Positions 36,966 through 47,505 of a stretch of DNA of 64,000 nt are shown here, in pieces. Under the pieces are notes generated by a model, which was not told the DNA's origin, made no database searches, and was given only the letters and a program-made list of their open reading frames with translations. Where the stretch lies: the NCBI RefSeq assembly GCF_009727055.1, contig NC_052351.1, positions 12,223,019 through 12,287,018 of the forward strand, written 5' to 3'. The stretch is from Benincasa hispida. Taxonomy: Eukaryota; Streptophyta; Magnoliopsida; Cucurbitales; Cucurbitaceae. Each line of letters starts with the position of its first letter. Within the stretch, counting starts at the first letter, position 1. The translations under genes were made by a program, and so were the position numbers.

Positions 36966-37257
36966 ACGTACCACATTTCTTCTTCCTTCAATGATTTCTT
37001 CAGCCCTTCATTAAATGTGCATTCAATACATCACCAATATTCCGCTAAAACATTTATTCCCAACTAATATTCTTCCAATAACATTGAAGAGAATGAAATA
37101 TTCACTTTTTGTCAAACTCCTCACGAAATTCTCTCATTGTTCTCTCGTAGCTTTCTCTCAGAGTTTCAGCTCAACATCTTCGTTGATCGCTTTTATCGTT
37201 AGATTCAATCCACATTTCTTCTTCCTTCAACGATTTCTTCAGCCCTTCATTTAATGT
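36966..37257 (+). repeat. Two copies of a roughly 48-bp direct repeat inside the MULE
   Basis: CCACATTTCTTCTTCCTTCA, followed by a shared CGATTTCTTCAGCCCTTCAT-like block, occurs near 36970-37017 and again near 37209-37257. Confidence 0.75.
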
Positions 37258-37321
37258 ACGATTTCTTGTCCCATATTGATTTCATAATAAGTGTCGTTTA
37301 ACATTAAATTATAATACAATC

Positions 37322-37690
37322 GTTTATAAATGTTTACACATTACTATGCGATCGTGTATAAATTACTATGCAATCGTTTATACATTACTATGCGATCATT
37401 TATACATTACTGTGCAATCGTTTACTATGCGATCGTGTATAAATTACTACACAATCGTTCATAAATTACAATACGATCGTATAGTAAATTATAAACGATC
37501 GTGTATAAATTACTACACGATCGTAAGTAAATTATAAACGATTATGTATAAATTACTACACGATCGTATAGTAAATTATGAACAATCGTGTAGTAATTTA
37601 TATACGATCGCATAGTAAACGATCGCATGGTAATGTGTAAATATTTATAAACAATCGCATAGTAATGTATAAACGATTGTTCACTTATCA
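37322..37690. repeat. Palindromic GATCG-rich array, MULE left subterminal region
   Basis: Units of about 20-25 bp hold a GCGATCGT-type core separated by TATAAATTACTA or ATACATTACTA words. The first half reads in one orientation and the second half in the other. 37322-37355 pairs with 37619-37652 over 34 nt with only two mismatches. Confidence 0.85.
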
Positions 37691-37717
37691 ATGATTTGTT
37701 TATCCCATTGTAGATCA

Positions 37718-40168
37718 ATGACGCTACTTCGCATCTTTGTACGATTTAGTGGGGATTGAGATGAGTTCGGAAGAAATTATATTGGTGCTCATATGAAAGG
37801 TCTGAAAGTCAGAAATGATATAATAATCAGTGAATTAGTGAGTATGATGCACCAATGACTGAATATCAATTCGGATATGTTTGATATACACATCAAATGT
37901 TGCTACAATCTATTGGTCCCGGCTCCCCCAATTGACATAGTTGACAATGAAGATCTTAGCTTTTTTTTAGAATGCAGTGATGTATCCCAGATGCCGTTAT
38001 TTGTATCAGTTACACCTTGGGAAAGTCATGAAGTACACACGGATAATATGTACCAGAATTGCAATATAACCGATCAATCCATTTCAACTAGTCAAAATTT
38101 TGGGTTTGCAACTATTCCGACACGCAATATTCATACCATGTCTTTACTTGATGATCATATTGAGCCATATAACTTGGGGGATAACCGAAGTGAAGCTTGG
38201 TTTGGTCAGAACAGTGAACTCAAATGTACTTCACAATTTGATAATGGATATAGACAATCTTCAGGACTACAAACTTCTCCAACACCTAACATCCATGTTT
38301 CAACCCCACCTGCTCTCGTTCCACTAGTTGTGGTGCCTTTAGTTCTAATGTATTCCACTGTTCCAACCGAACCATTTGTTGATATACCCAGACCATCAAA
38401 GGACCCATCGTATGATGATCTCATCACAATACCTCACGACTGTTTGAATGACGAGGATATAAAGGTCGGTCAAATTTTCTTTTCGAAATATGATTTGTCA
38501 GTTAAATTATCAATGCTTATAATAAGAAAGAACTTTGACTACCATGTAAAAAATTCAACAAAGAGCTTGCCAACTATCTGGTGTTCAGTGGAGGAATGCG
38601 TGGAGGGTCTGTGCAAAAAGATGAAAGAAAGTGATTCCTTCAAAGTGATGAAATATCCTAGTGAACATACATGTTATCTTGAAATGAGAACTGATAATCA
38701 TCGACAAGCAAAAAGTTTGGTTATTGGACACTTAATCAAGTTCAAATACGAATAAGTTAGTTGAACCTACCACCAAAGGATATTATTGAGGACGTCCGAC
38801 AAGATTATGGAGTGAACATAAGTTATGGGCGGGTTTATCGCGCTAGAGGTCGCCAGAAGGATCATATGCTATTGTTAGGGCATATGGTGAGGCACTTAAG
38901 CTTGCAAATCCAGGTACGATATTTGAAGTTGAAGTAGAGGACAGACAATACTTTAAGTACGTCTTCATGGCAATTGGTTCATGTATCAGAGGTTTTCTAA
39001 ACAGCATCTGCCCAGTAATAGTTGTTGTGAGACCCATTTACACGAGAAATACAAAGGTATATTGTTAATAGCAATGTGTATCGATGGCAATAACAACATA
39101 TATCCTATCGCCTTAAGTATTGTAGATGGTGAGAACGATGCATCATGGACTTGGTCCATGACTCATTTGAAGGCTTCAATAGGAGATGTTCCCAATTTAA
39201 TGATTATATCAGATCGTCACATCTCAATAGCAAAGGCTATTGCAAGTATATTCCCTGATACATTTCATGCCCTATGTATATACCATATTAAAAAAAAATT
39301 GGTTGACAAATTCAAGAATAAAGACATAATCCCACACTTCACCTAGAGGCGAAAGCTTATAGAATGTCTGACTTTCAAATGTATTGGACTAAGCTCCATC
39401 AATATCCTGGTGTGATGGCCTATCTTGAGGAGGTTGGATTACAACGGTGGGCAAGGGTTTATCAAGTCCATTGTAGGTATGACTTGATGACGACAAATAT
39501 AGTAGAATGTCTTAATGGAGTGTTAAAAGATGTACGAGAACTACCAATCACAAAGCTATTAGAGCATATCCGCGAGTGACTACAAGGTTGGTTCTATATT
39601 CGATGTACACATGCAATGGCATGCATAAATATTATAACTGCTTACGCAATAAGTATTCTTAAGGAATCGGAATTTATGTCTAGAATATATCATGTTTCCC
39701 CAGTGGATATGCATATAATTAATGTGGACGATGGATATTTGGGGGGGAGGGGGGTTGGTTGATCTTCGTTCACGGACATGTACGTGTATGGAGTTTAATT
39801 GCCTCGAGATCCCATGCTCCCATGCAATATCTGTAACAACCCTGAGAAACATTAATGCTCAAACATTATGTGCAAAATGGTTTGCAGTTGAGTGTGTGCT
39901 TGCTACTTACGCCGAACCAATCTTCCCAATCGGACACATATAAGGATGGGTTTGAAGACCACATGTTGGAGATTTTGAACCAATTCTACCACTACAAAAG
40001 GTAGCAAGTGTAGGTCGATGTCAAATCGTTATGATATCTTCAATTAGAGATGAGCCACGACAAATACATAGGTATACACGATGTGGTCAGAGAGGATATA
40101 ACAAAAAAATGTGTAGACAAACATTGATAACACCTAGCACTGACCCATCTAGACTAAACAATATGTAA
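37718..40168 (+). pseudogene. MuDR-family transposase, inactive
   Basis: The start ATG at 37718 is in frame with the long open stretch 37877-38755 but is followed by two TGA stops before it. The open part includes the MuDR N-terminal DNA-binding region, with a Cys/His zinc-binding pattern (CSVEEC, then EHTC). The frame then breaks. The MULE transposase core resumes at 38981-39346 (SIVDGENDASW, then ISDRHISIAKAI) and 39364-39579. A SWIM zinc finger (CTCMEFNCLEIPCSHA) lies at 39722-39943. A C-terminal CCHC-like motif ending at 40168 has Tyr in place of its His. The first catalytic Asp, expected just before THLH, is not in the surviving frame. The product would bind the terminal repeats and cut DNA if intact. 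Confidence 0.85.
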
Positions 40169-40369
40169 TTTTCTTGGGCGATCGCTTGGTTTTTTCTGTA
40201 CGATCACTTAGCTATTTATTTGCTTAGTTAAATGTACAACACCAATTATACTGTACAAATTTAGCACAAATTTATCTAAATGATCGCTTAGTTATTTATT
40301 TTCTTAGTTAAATGTACAACACCAATTATATTCTACAAATTTAGCACAAATTTATCTAAACGAATGCAT

Positions 40370-41170
40370 AACAAAAACTAAACGATCGCATAACAAAAAC
40401 TAAATCGCATAACAGATATCTAAACGATCGCGTAACAAAAACTAAACGATCGCATAAACATATATCTAAACGTTCACATAATAGTTAGCCAAACGATGCA
40501 TTACAAAATCTAAACGATCGCATAACAAAACTTAAACAATCATATAACAAAAACTAAACGACTGCATAACAAAAATTAAACGATCGCATAACAGATATCT
40601 AAACGATCATGTAATAAAAACTAAACGATCGCATAACAAAAACTAAACGATCGCATAAATATATATCTAAATGATTGTGTAACAGTTAGCCAAACGATTG
40701 CATATCAAAATCTAAATGATCGCTTAACAAAACCTAAATGATCGTATAACAAAAAGTAAGCGATCGCATAACAAAAACTAAATGATCGCATAACAGATAT
40801 CTAAATGATCGCGTAACAAAAACTAAACGATTGTATAACAAAAACTAAATGATCGCATAAACAGATATCTAAACGATCGCATAACAGTTAGCCAAACGAT
40901 CGCAACGGATATCTAAACGATTGCGTAACAGTTAACTAAACGATCGCATAACAAATGTCTAAACGATTACATAATAGTTAGCTAAACGATCGCTTAGTAA
41001 TCTCTGTCCGATCATTTAGTAATATCTAAATGCTCGCTCAATATTCTCTAAACGCTAGCTTAGTAATCTCTGTCCGATCGCTTAGTAATATCTAAACGCT
41101 CGCTCAATATTCTCTAAACGCTCGCTTAGTATTCTCTATCTGATCGGTTAGTATTCTCTCAACGATCAGG
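40370..41170. repeat. Array of about 22-bp units, MULE right subterminal region
   Basis: More than 30 units of the type AAACGATCGCATAACAAAAACT follow one another with point changes. After 40980 they grade into AAACGCTCGCTCAATATTCT and CTGTCCGATCGCTTAGTAAT variants. Many units carry the PvuI word CGATCG. The orientation is inverted relative to the first half of the left array. Two longer copies of AGTTAAATGTACAACACCAA lie just before it (about 40227 and 40308). Confidence 0.9.
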
Positions 41171-41244
41171 AAATGAACGAAATGGAGGGAGATTCTATTG
41201 TTGTAAAGTATTCGTAGAGATGTGCGTTCACTAAACAGTCTAAG

Positions 41245-41370
41245 GCTTTTTAAAAATTGGGGGTAATTTTAGAATTTCACATGGGCAAAAGGTCAGTGGT
41301 AGAAACGTTTTTAGGAAGAAGTCATTGGTAGAAAAGTTTTTGGGTTTCGGGTCATTTTATGAAATTTTCC
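41245..41370 (-). repeat. MULE right terminal inverted repeat
   Basis: The complement of the left inverted repeat over 126 bp with scattered differences; it ends TGAAATTTTCC. Confidence 0.9.
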
Positions 41371-41379
41371 TTCTTAAAT
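41371..41379. repeat. MULE target site duplication, right copy (TTCTTAAAT)
   Basis: Eight of nine bases agree with 36825-36833. Confidence 0.8.
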
Positions 41380-41519
41380 CTCATAAAACGTGAGAAAAAT
41401 GAAAGCTTTTTTTAAATATAGAAAAATGATCAAACATACACATATTTATTGTGAGCTCTCCATCGTTTTGATAGATTGTGTTCAACAGATTGACGTTTAA
41501 AATAATTTCTCACAAATAA

Positions 41520-41995
41520 GTGCGATATCTTTTTTTAAATATTATTTTAGAACAATATGTACTTTTGGTCTTATAGTTGTTTTCCGTCAATAGGTCTAAT
41601 AAGCATTTTTTTAATATTAAGGAAACTTGTAAGATATTTGATCATATGTAGGTGGTCATCATAGATTGAACCAATGACTTCTTAGTCCTTTATCAAGGAG
41701 TTGTTTCTTATTTACCATTAAATCAATCCAGGATGGTTAGCATCTCGTTAGCTTAAAGTTAAGCGAGGGAACATTTAGAAGTTTTGCAAACATGAGGGAC
41801 TAATGTGTGTGCGAGTATCTGTATGAAGATAAATGATAACAATAACTCAATCTTCTATATAATTGTAAATAATATTATCTCCATTGGTATGAGGCCTTTT
41901 GGGGTAAAACAAAAAACAAAGCCATGAGGGTTTATGCCCAAAGTGGACAATATCATACCATTATGGAGATAGTTTGAGGGTCGTTGTCCCTATCA
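41520..41995 (+). mobile_element. Presumed 5' LTR of the plus-strand copia element (start unresolved)
   Basis: The sequence up to TATCA at 41995, directly before the primer site, is of the kind that ends some copia LTRs (GGACAATATCATACCATTATGG). I could not find a matching copy at the 3' side, so its start and its pairing are uncertain. Confidence 0.45.
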
Positions 41996-41997
41996 AG

Positions 41998-42009
41998 TGG
42001 TATCAGAGC
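41998..42009 (+). other. Primer binding site for initiator tRNA-Met
   Basis: TGGTATCAGAGC, the standard plant copia primer site, lies two bases after the presumed LTR end. Confidence 0.9.
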
Positions 42010-42092
42010 TCCAGTTGATCCAAAGAGGTTGTGCGGTAGTGTGTGTTGACATATTCTTTGTTTAGGTTTTTTTGTTGGAATTAATTTGATGG

Positions 42093-42789
42093 ATGGCTTC
42101 GATGTCTACACGGTTCGAAGTTGTTAAATTTGATGGAAAATGTGATTTCGGGTTATAGAGGAAAAAGATTAAGGCTATTCTGGTACAACAAAAGGTAGCC
42201 AAAACCTTAGACGAAGATAACCTTCCACCAACAATTACAGAAGCTGAAAAAAGGGATATGGATAAGATGGCCTATTCAATAATAATTCTGTATCTATCAG
42301 ATGAAGTGCTTAGGCTAGTAGATGAGACCACTACTACAACGGAGTTGTGGAAGAAATTGGAAAGTCTTTATTCGACTAAGTCCTTGCCAAATAAAGGAAA
42401 AATTCTTTGGATATAAGATGGACTCAAGTAAAGGCTTAGATGAATTACAGAAGATTATAGTGGATCTCAATAACATCAGTGAGAAGATGTCGGATGAAAA
42501 TCAAGCAGTTATTCTTCTGAATTCTTTGCCAGAATCATATCGAGAAGTTAAGACAACTATTAAATATGGACGGGATTCATTGTCCATGGATATAGTGTTG
42601 GATCCCTTGAGAACGAGAAATCTCGAGATTAAAAAGAAACGTAAGGATGGAGAGTTACTCATGGCCAGAGGTAGAAATGAGAAAAAGAACGGATAAGGAA
42701 AAGAGTCGAGATCCAGGTCGAAATCAAAGGGGAAAAGCAAAAAGTGTTTCCTATGTCATAAAGAAGGATACTTTAGAAAGAATTGCCCT
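42093..42789 (+). pseudogene. Copia gag (UBN2 type) with zinc knuckle, broken
   Basis: ATG 42093 opens the usual N-terminus (FEVVKFDG), but TAG at 42156-42158 stands where this family normally has Trp. The frame then runs to a stop near 42417. A shift moves the reading into the frame of 42322-42696, which carries the conserved DSSKGLDELQKIIVDLNN and ILLNSLPESYREVK segments. The zinc knuckle near 42741-42782 (CFLCHKEGYFRKNC) has Tyr in place of the zinc-binding His. Gag would form the particle and bind element RNA. Confidence 0.85.
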
Positions 42790-44313
42790 TTGAATAAGAG
42801 CAAGGAAGCATCAAGTAGCAAACATATAGGGGATTCTAGTGCAGCAAATATTTTTGATGGGTATGATTCAACAGAGGTTTTGATGGTGTCCAACAGGGGC
42901 ATTCAGAATGCTTGGATCATGGATTCAGGGTGCACGTTTCACATGACTTCTAATCGGGATTTCTTGATTGACTTTCAGGAAAATGATGGGGGATCAGTTC
43001 TGCTTGGTGATAATGGTACTTGTGATGTAAAAGGAATTGGGTCAGTTCAAATTGTAACACATGATGGTATGATCAAAATTCTTATAAATGTAAGGTATGT
43101 TCCAGAACTCAAACGAAATCTAATTTCTTTGGGCGAATTAGATAGAGCAGGTTACTCTTATAAATCTGAGAATGGAGTTCTGAAGGTTATCAAGGGTTCT
43201 TTAGTCAAGTTGAAGGGGACCTTAAGGAATGGTCTTTATGCGTTGGAAGGTACTGCAGTTTCAGGTAGTGCTGCTATTGCATTTGGTAAAGAAACAGATA
43301 AATCTATGTTATGGCATAATAGATTGGCTCATGTGAGTAAAAGTGGTCTACAAGCTCTTTCACAACAAGGTTTGCTTGGAGGAGTTAAAGACATTGAACT
43401 CCCATTTTGTGAACATTGCATAATGGGAAAATCTACCAGAGTGAAGTTTGGGAAAGGGAAGCATTCTACTAAAGGGATTTTAGATTGTATTCATTCAGAT
43501 TTGTGGGGTCCTACAAAGGTATCTTCTATGGGAGGTTCGAGATACTTTATGTCAATCATTGATGATTTTTCAAGAAAGATGTGGATATATTCACTAAAAC
43601 AGAAGGATGGAGCTTTTGGGAAATTTCTTGAATGGAAAAAGCAAGTTGAGACCCAGGCAGGCAGGAAGATAAAATTTTTGAGGACAGACAATGGTTTAGA
43701 TTTTGTGAATCACAAATTTGATAATTTTTGCAAATATGAAGTAATTACGAGGCATTTCAATGTTACGTACACTCCTCAGCAGAATGGTTTAGTTGAGAGG
43801 TTCAACAGAACAATTATGGAGCGTACAAGATGTCTCTTGACAAATGCTTCATTACCCTTGAAATTTTGGAGGGAAGCTGCCCAAACAGCTTGTTATCTTA
43901 TTAATGGGAGTTCGTCTTTCGCTTTGGGCCTAAAGACTCCTCAGGAGATATGGACAGGAAAAGCTCCAAGCTTGGATCATCTCAGAGTGTTTGAATGTTC
44001 AGCTTATGCTCATGTTAAGGAAGGGAAGTTGAATAAGAGGGTACTGAAATGTATGTTTATTGGCTATCCTCAGGGTGTTAAAGGATATAAACTTTGGTGC
44101 TTGAAAGAGGGCAGAAATAAATGCATTATCAGCAGAGATGTGACCTTTAATGAAACAGAGATGCAATTTCGTGTCAAAGAGCAGCAGAAACAGCAGACAG
44201 TTGATCAGGTTGAGGCAGAGGTTAGAATTGATTCTAAAGCACAATCATCAGTTAGTTTAGGTGATTCTAGTGATCAGTCATCCAGTTCTGATGGTAGACA
44301 GCCTCAACTGTAG
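42790..44313 (+). pseudogene. Copia pol, protease and integrase part (507-codon open frame)
   Basis: The protease active site DSG lies at residues 45-47 of this open frame. The GAG-pre-integrase zinc domain has WHNRLAH and CEHC. The integrase core has HSDLWGP, RTDNG and QQNGLVERFNRT, so the D-D-E set is present. Downstream comes the FIGYPQGVKGYKLW region of the integrase C-terminus. The frame ends at a stop at 44311-44313 before reverse transcriptase, which in an intact copia polyprotein is in the same frame. This is the best preserved coding part of any mobile element in the window. Confidence 0.9.
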
Positions 44314-46084
44314 AGAACTTTGATTGATGAGGGAGCTTTTGGTGAAGAAAGCTCAAATGGCAGTGACCTACAGAACTATCAGCTTACACGTGACAGTATT
44401 GAAGCAGAGCCTCTTACTTTGAAATTTGTTACTAGTTCAGGCATGGATGAAAGTTCTGGTGTCTAAGGATGCAACTATCATCTCTTACTTGTGCAACTGA
44501 CAGTATTGAAGCAGAGCCTCTTACTTTTGAGCAGGCTATTGTATCTGATTCAAAGGAACGATGGAAAGATGCTATGGAAGTAGAGTTGTTCTCGTTGCAG
44601 AAGAATCAGACATGGTAATTGGTTCCAAGGCCTCCTAATCAGAAACTCATTCAGTCAAAGTGGATTTATAAAATCAAGCCAAGTACAAGAGGTGAGAACA
44701 AGCCTAGGTATAAGGCTAGACTGGTAGCCAAGGGCTACACTAAAAAAGAGGGAGTTGACTTTCATGAGATTTTCTCTTCGGTGGTGAGGCATTCGTCCAT
44801 TCGATTAATTTTATCTATTGCTGTTCACTTTGATATGTTTGTTGAAAAGATGGACGTTACCACAACTTTCCTTCATGATGAATTGGAGGAAGTGATCTAC
44901 ATGGCTCAACCTAAGGGCTATGAGGTGAAAGAAAAGGAAGACATGGTTTATCGTCTTCACAAGTCCATCTATGGACTGAAGCAATCGCCGAGACAATGGT
45001 ATATCAGGTTTGACACCTTTATTCTGAAGCAGGGGTTTCACAGGTGCTCTTATGATGCATGGTGCACTGGAAACTATCTAAAAAAGGTACATATACTTAT
45101 CTACTTCTGTATGTAGATAATATGATTCTGGTGTCTAAGGATTATTCTGAAATCTGTGATCTCAAGAAACGATTGAGTAGTGAATTTGAGATGAAAGATT
45201 TAAGTGAACTAAAAAGAATCCTAGGCATGGATGTGAAAAGAGATAAGGAGAAAGGTTTGTTAACCATTTTGCAGGAGAGTTATGTGCATAAACTGCTTGA
45301 GAAATATAATATGTCTGGTCGTAAGGCAGTTTCGACACCCTTAGCATCTCATTTTAGGCTTTCTTCATCTCAATGTCCTGTTACTGAACAAGAAAGGTTA
45401 GAGATGGCTAATATTCCATATTGTAATGCTGTTGGAAGTATTATGTATTTGATGATTTGTATTAGGCCTGACTTGGGATATGCTATGAGTATGATAAGTA
45501 GGTTTATGTCAAATCCTGGGAAGGAACATTGGAATGCAGTTAAATGGGTGATTCAATATTTGAAAGGTAGTGCCAGTATATCATTGTGTTTTAGCAGGGA
45601 TTGTGATAAATCAGCACTGTTGGAAGGCTTCACAGATGCAGATTATGCTGCAGACCTTGACAAAAGAAGGTTTCTATCAGGTCACATTTTTCGTTTGTTT
45701 GGTAATGTGGTCAGTTGGAAGGTTGCTCTATAGTTAGTTGTTGCCTTGTCTACTACTGAGTCAGAGTATATTTCAGTGGGCGAAGCTATGAAAGAGGCAG
45801 TGTGGTTGAAAAGAATAGTTGGTGAGTTGTTGTCGCAGGAGTTCATTCCTATCGTCCATTGTGATAGCCAGAGTGCTATTCTTCTTGCGAAGAATCCATC
45901 TCATCACGAACGGTCTAAGCATATCGATGTCGAATTTCATTTTATCTGAGAAGTTATGACCCAGAAAGATGTTGAATTGGTCAAGATTCATACAGTTGAA
46001 AATTTGTCAGATATGTTAACTAAGGTTTTTCCAGCCAATAGGTTCAAATACCTATTAGATGGGTTGAATATTAAATCTGGATGA
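44314..46084 (+). pseudogene. Copia reverse transcriptase and RNase H, broken
   Basis: After several stops, reverse transcriptase is open at 44619-45116 (QSKWIYKIK, YKARLVAKGYTKKEGVDF, then SIYGLKQSPRQWY). A frameshift near 45060-45116 moves the catalytic box into 45059-45733, where it reads YVDN instead of YVDD, so one metal-binding Asp is lost. The C-terminal part has SRFMSNPG. The RNase H domain has FTDADYA, a stop near 45731, then TTESEY, HCDSQSA and HHERSKHIDV. It ends at 46082-46084. The product would copy element RNA into DNA; this copy cannot. Confidence 0.88.
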
Positions 46085-46547
46085 TAGGAAGATTGGAGAA
46101 TTAGCTTGGCACTTAAATATTCTTGTTATGAGAGAGATTTGTAGAAAATAACAAGGTATTTAAGTAGGTTTTATTGGGTTTTTTGGAAATTTAAAGACCC
46201 AATGGCATTATTGTAATTATTGAATAGTGGCAAACTTGTAATTATCCCTATCTTCTAGGGCCTTTGTTTCGTGGATCTCCTTTTGGCCAAGAAAAGAGAA
46301 GCAGCCGCAAGGGAGAGTAGGGCTGCCGCTGAACTGGTACAACAAAAAGGAGCCGACTGGGAAAATCGGAAGCTGCAAGTGTCTGAGGCAAAAATCGGGA
46401 ATCGGGTAGTTGTCGAGACTGAAAGGAAAGCGGCAGCCGGTGGAAGTCGATCACGATCGATCGGTGGGCGTGTGTCCGCGGGTTCAGCATGGGTGTCCGT
46501 GCAAGATCGCCGATAGTAGCAGCTGCTTTGCAGATCAGTTTGTGGCG

Positions 46548-46656
46548 CAGGCAGCGGTTCGGTTTCGCCATGGAGGCTGGTTCTGATGGCAGTGAGAGAG
46601 AGGCGCGGGTCTGCGCGTGGTTCGCCAGTCAGAAGCGGGTAGCACACTATTTTAGG
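46548..46656 (+). repeat. 109-bp duplication, left copy (assembly artefact)
   Basis: Identical by eye to 46699-46807. The two copies lie on either side of the adaptor sequence. Confidence 0.9.
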
Positions 46657-46657
46657 C

Positions 46658-46695
46658 CTGTCTCTTATACACATCTAGATGTGTATAAGAGACAG
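46658..46695. other. Nextera mate-pair junction adaptor (two Tn5 mosaic ends), sequencing artefact
   Basis: 46658-46676 is the 19-base mosaic end CTGTCTCTTATACACATCT, and 46677-46695 is its exact reverse complement. Back to back they form the circularisation junction of Nextera mate-pair libraries. It is not plant DNA. Confidence 0.98.
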
Positions 46696-46698
46696 CTC

Positions 46699-46807
46699 CA
46701 GGCAGCGGTTCGGTTTCGCCATGGAGGCTGGTTCTGATGGCAGTGAGAGAGAGGCGCGGGTCTGCGCGTGGTTCGCCAGTCAGAAGCGGGTAGCACACTA
46801 TTTTAGG
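46699..46807 (+). repeat. 109-bp duplication, right copy (assembly artefact)
   Basis: Second copy of 46548-46656 at an offset of 151 bp. The true genome probably has one. Confidence 0.9.
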
Positions 46808-47035
46808 TTGTTTTGCAACGGGTTGTTCTCATTAGACAGAGGCGACGTTGTGTGCGGATCTCTCGATATCAGTGGATACTTAAAATTACAGATTGGTAAT
46901 TTCGTTGATTATCTGTAATTTGTAAAATTTCTTTATTGCTCATTCTGTAATTTGTAAAATTTCTTTATTATGTTCTCAAAGTGGATGTAGACCAAACTGG
47001 TCGAACCACTATATCTTGGTGTTCTTATTTGTGTC

Positions 47036-47505
47036 ATGTTTGGCCATCTAAGTTAGGTTAAGAAACTCTCACAATATGTTTATTTGGTATAACTTAACAC
47101 AAAAGAAAAAAAATGTGTAGCTGAATTTGTCTAAAAGTTTAGAATGAAAACAACAGTTTTATCGTATAAATGATAAGAATAGTTTTAATCTTCTTATAAC
47201 TATAAATAATACTATGTAAGCTTTATAATTTTTATGCAGCAAATATTACGTTAATTTTTATCACTAATTTTAATGAAAGATGTTTTTTTAACAAAACAAT
47301 CCATATGTGTATTCGGTATAATTTAACACAAATATTTTTGTTGGGAGTACTTTTATCTCAGTTTTTTTTTTTTTTTCTGGTTTTCTTTGAAAACAAATTT
47401 ATTCTCATTTCCACCATTTTTTTTACAACAACTATAAAGCGGGGGATTGGTTATCTACATCTGCATTATATTCCTTGAATTTTTCAATTGTTTAGGACTT
47501 ATAAT
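47036..47505. other. AT-rich spacer
   Basis: Nothing recognised. It lies between the plus-strand copia remains and the truncated end of the next, minus-strand copia copy. Confidence 0.5.

Larger units (their letters stand above)
36834..41370 (+). mobile_element. Complete Mutator-like element (MULE), transposase decayed
   Basis: This 4537-bp element is bounded by 126-bp inverted repeats and a near-perfect 9-bp target duplication. It encodes a MuDR-type transposase in the centre, between a palindromic repeat array on the left and a 22-bp repeat array on the right. The inverted repeats have diverged and the transposase has several stops and frameshifts, so it cannot move on its own. It sits about 140 bp upstream of the thioesterase gene start, in that gene's probable promoter region. 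Confidence 0.9.
41996..46084 (+). mobile_element. Internal region of a degenerate Ty1/copia element
   Basis: The domain order is copia-type: gag, protease, integrase, reverse transcriptase, RNase H. There are at least five inactivating lesions, described in the entries below. Two copies of a block containing GACAGTATTGAAGCAGAGCC (near 44394 and 44502) show a small internal duplication before reverse transcriptase. Confidence 0.9.
46085..47035 (+). mobile_element. 3' flank or 3' LTR of the copia element, disrupted by an assembly artefact
   Basis: Downstream of RNase H the sequence has a leader-like GC-rich part (46255-46860) and an LTR-like tail with GATGTAGACCAAACTGGTCG and TTGGTGTTCTTATTTGTG. 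It is not the partner of the presumed 5' LTR. A tandem 33-bp duplication (CTGTAATTTGTAAAATTTCT twice) lies at 46912-46969. The middle is corrupted by adaptor sequence. Confidence 0.5.

Noticed and set aside
40370..41170. CRISPR-like look of regularly spaced repeats
   Set aside because: Units are adjacent and degenerate with no unique spacers, they lie inside a MULE, and the host is a plant.
46255..46918. Several overlapping open frames of 79-139 codons on both strands
   Set aside because: They overlap one another, are composition-driven in a GC-rich leader, and several cross the adaptor sequence.
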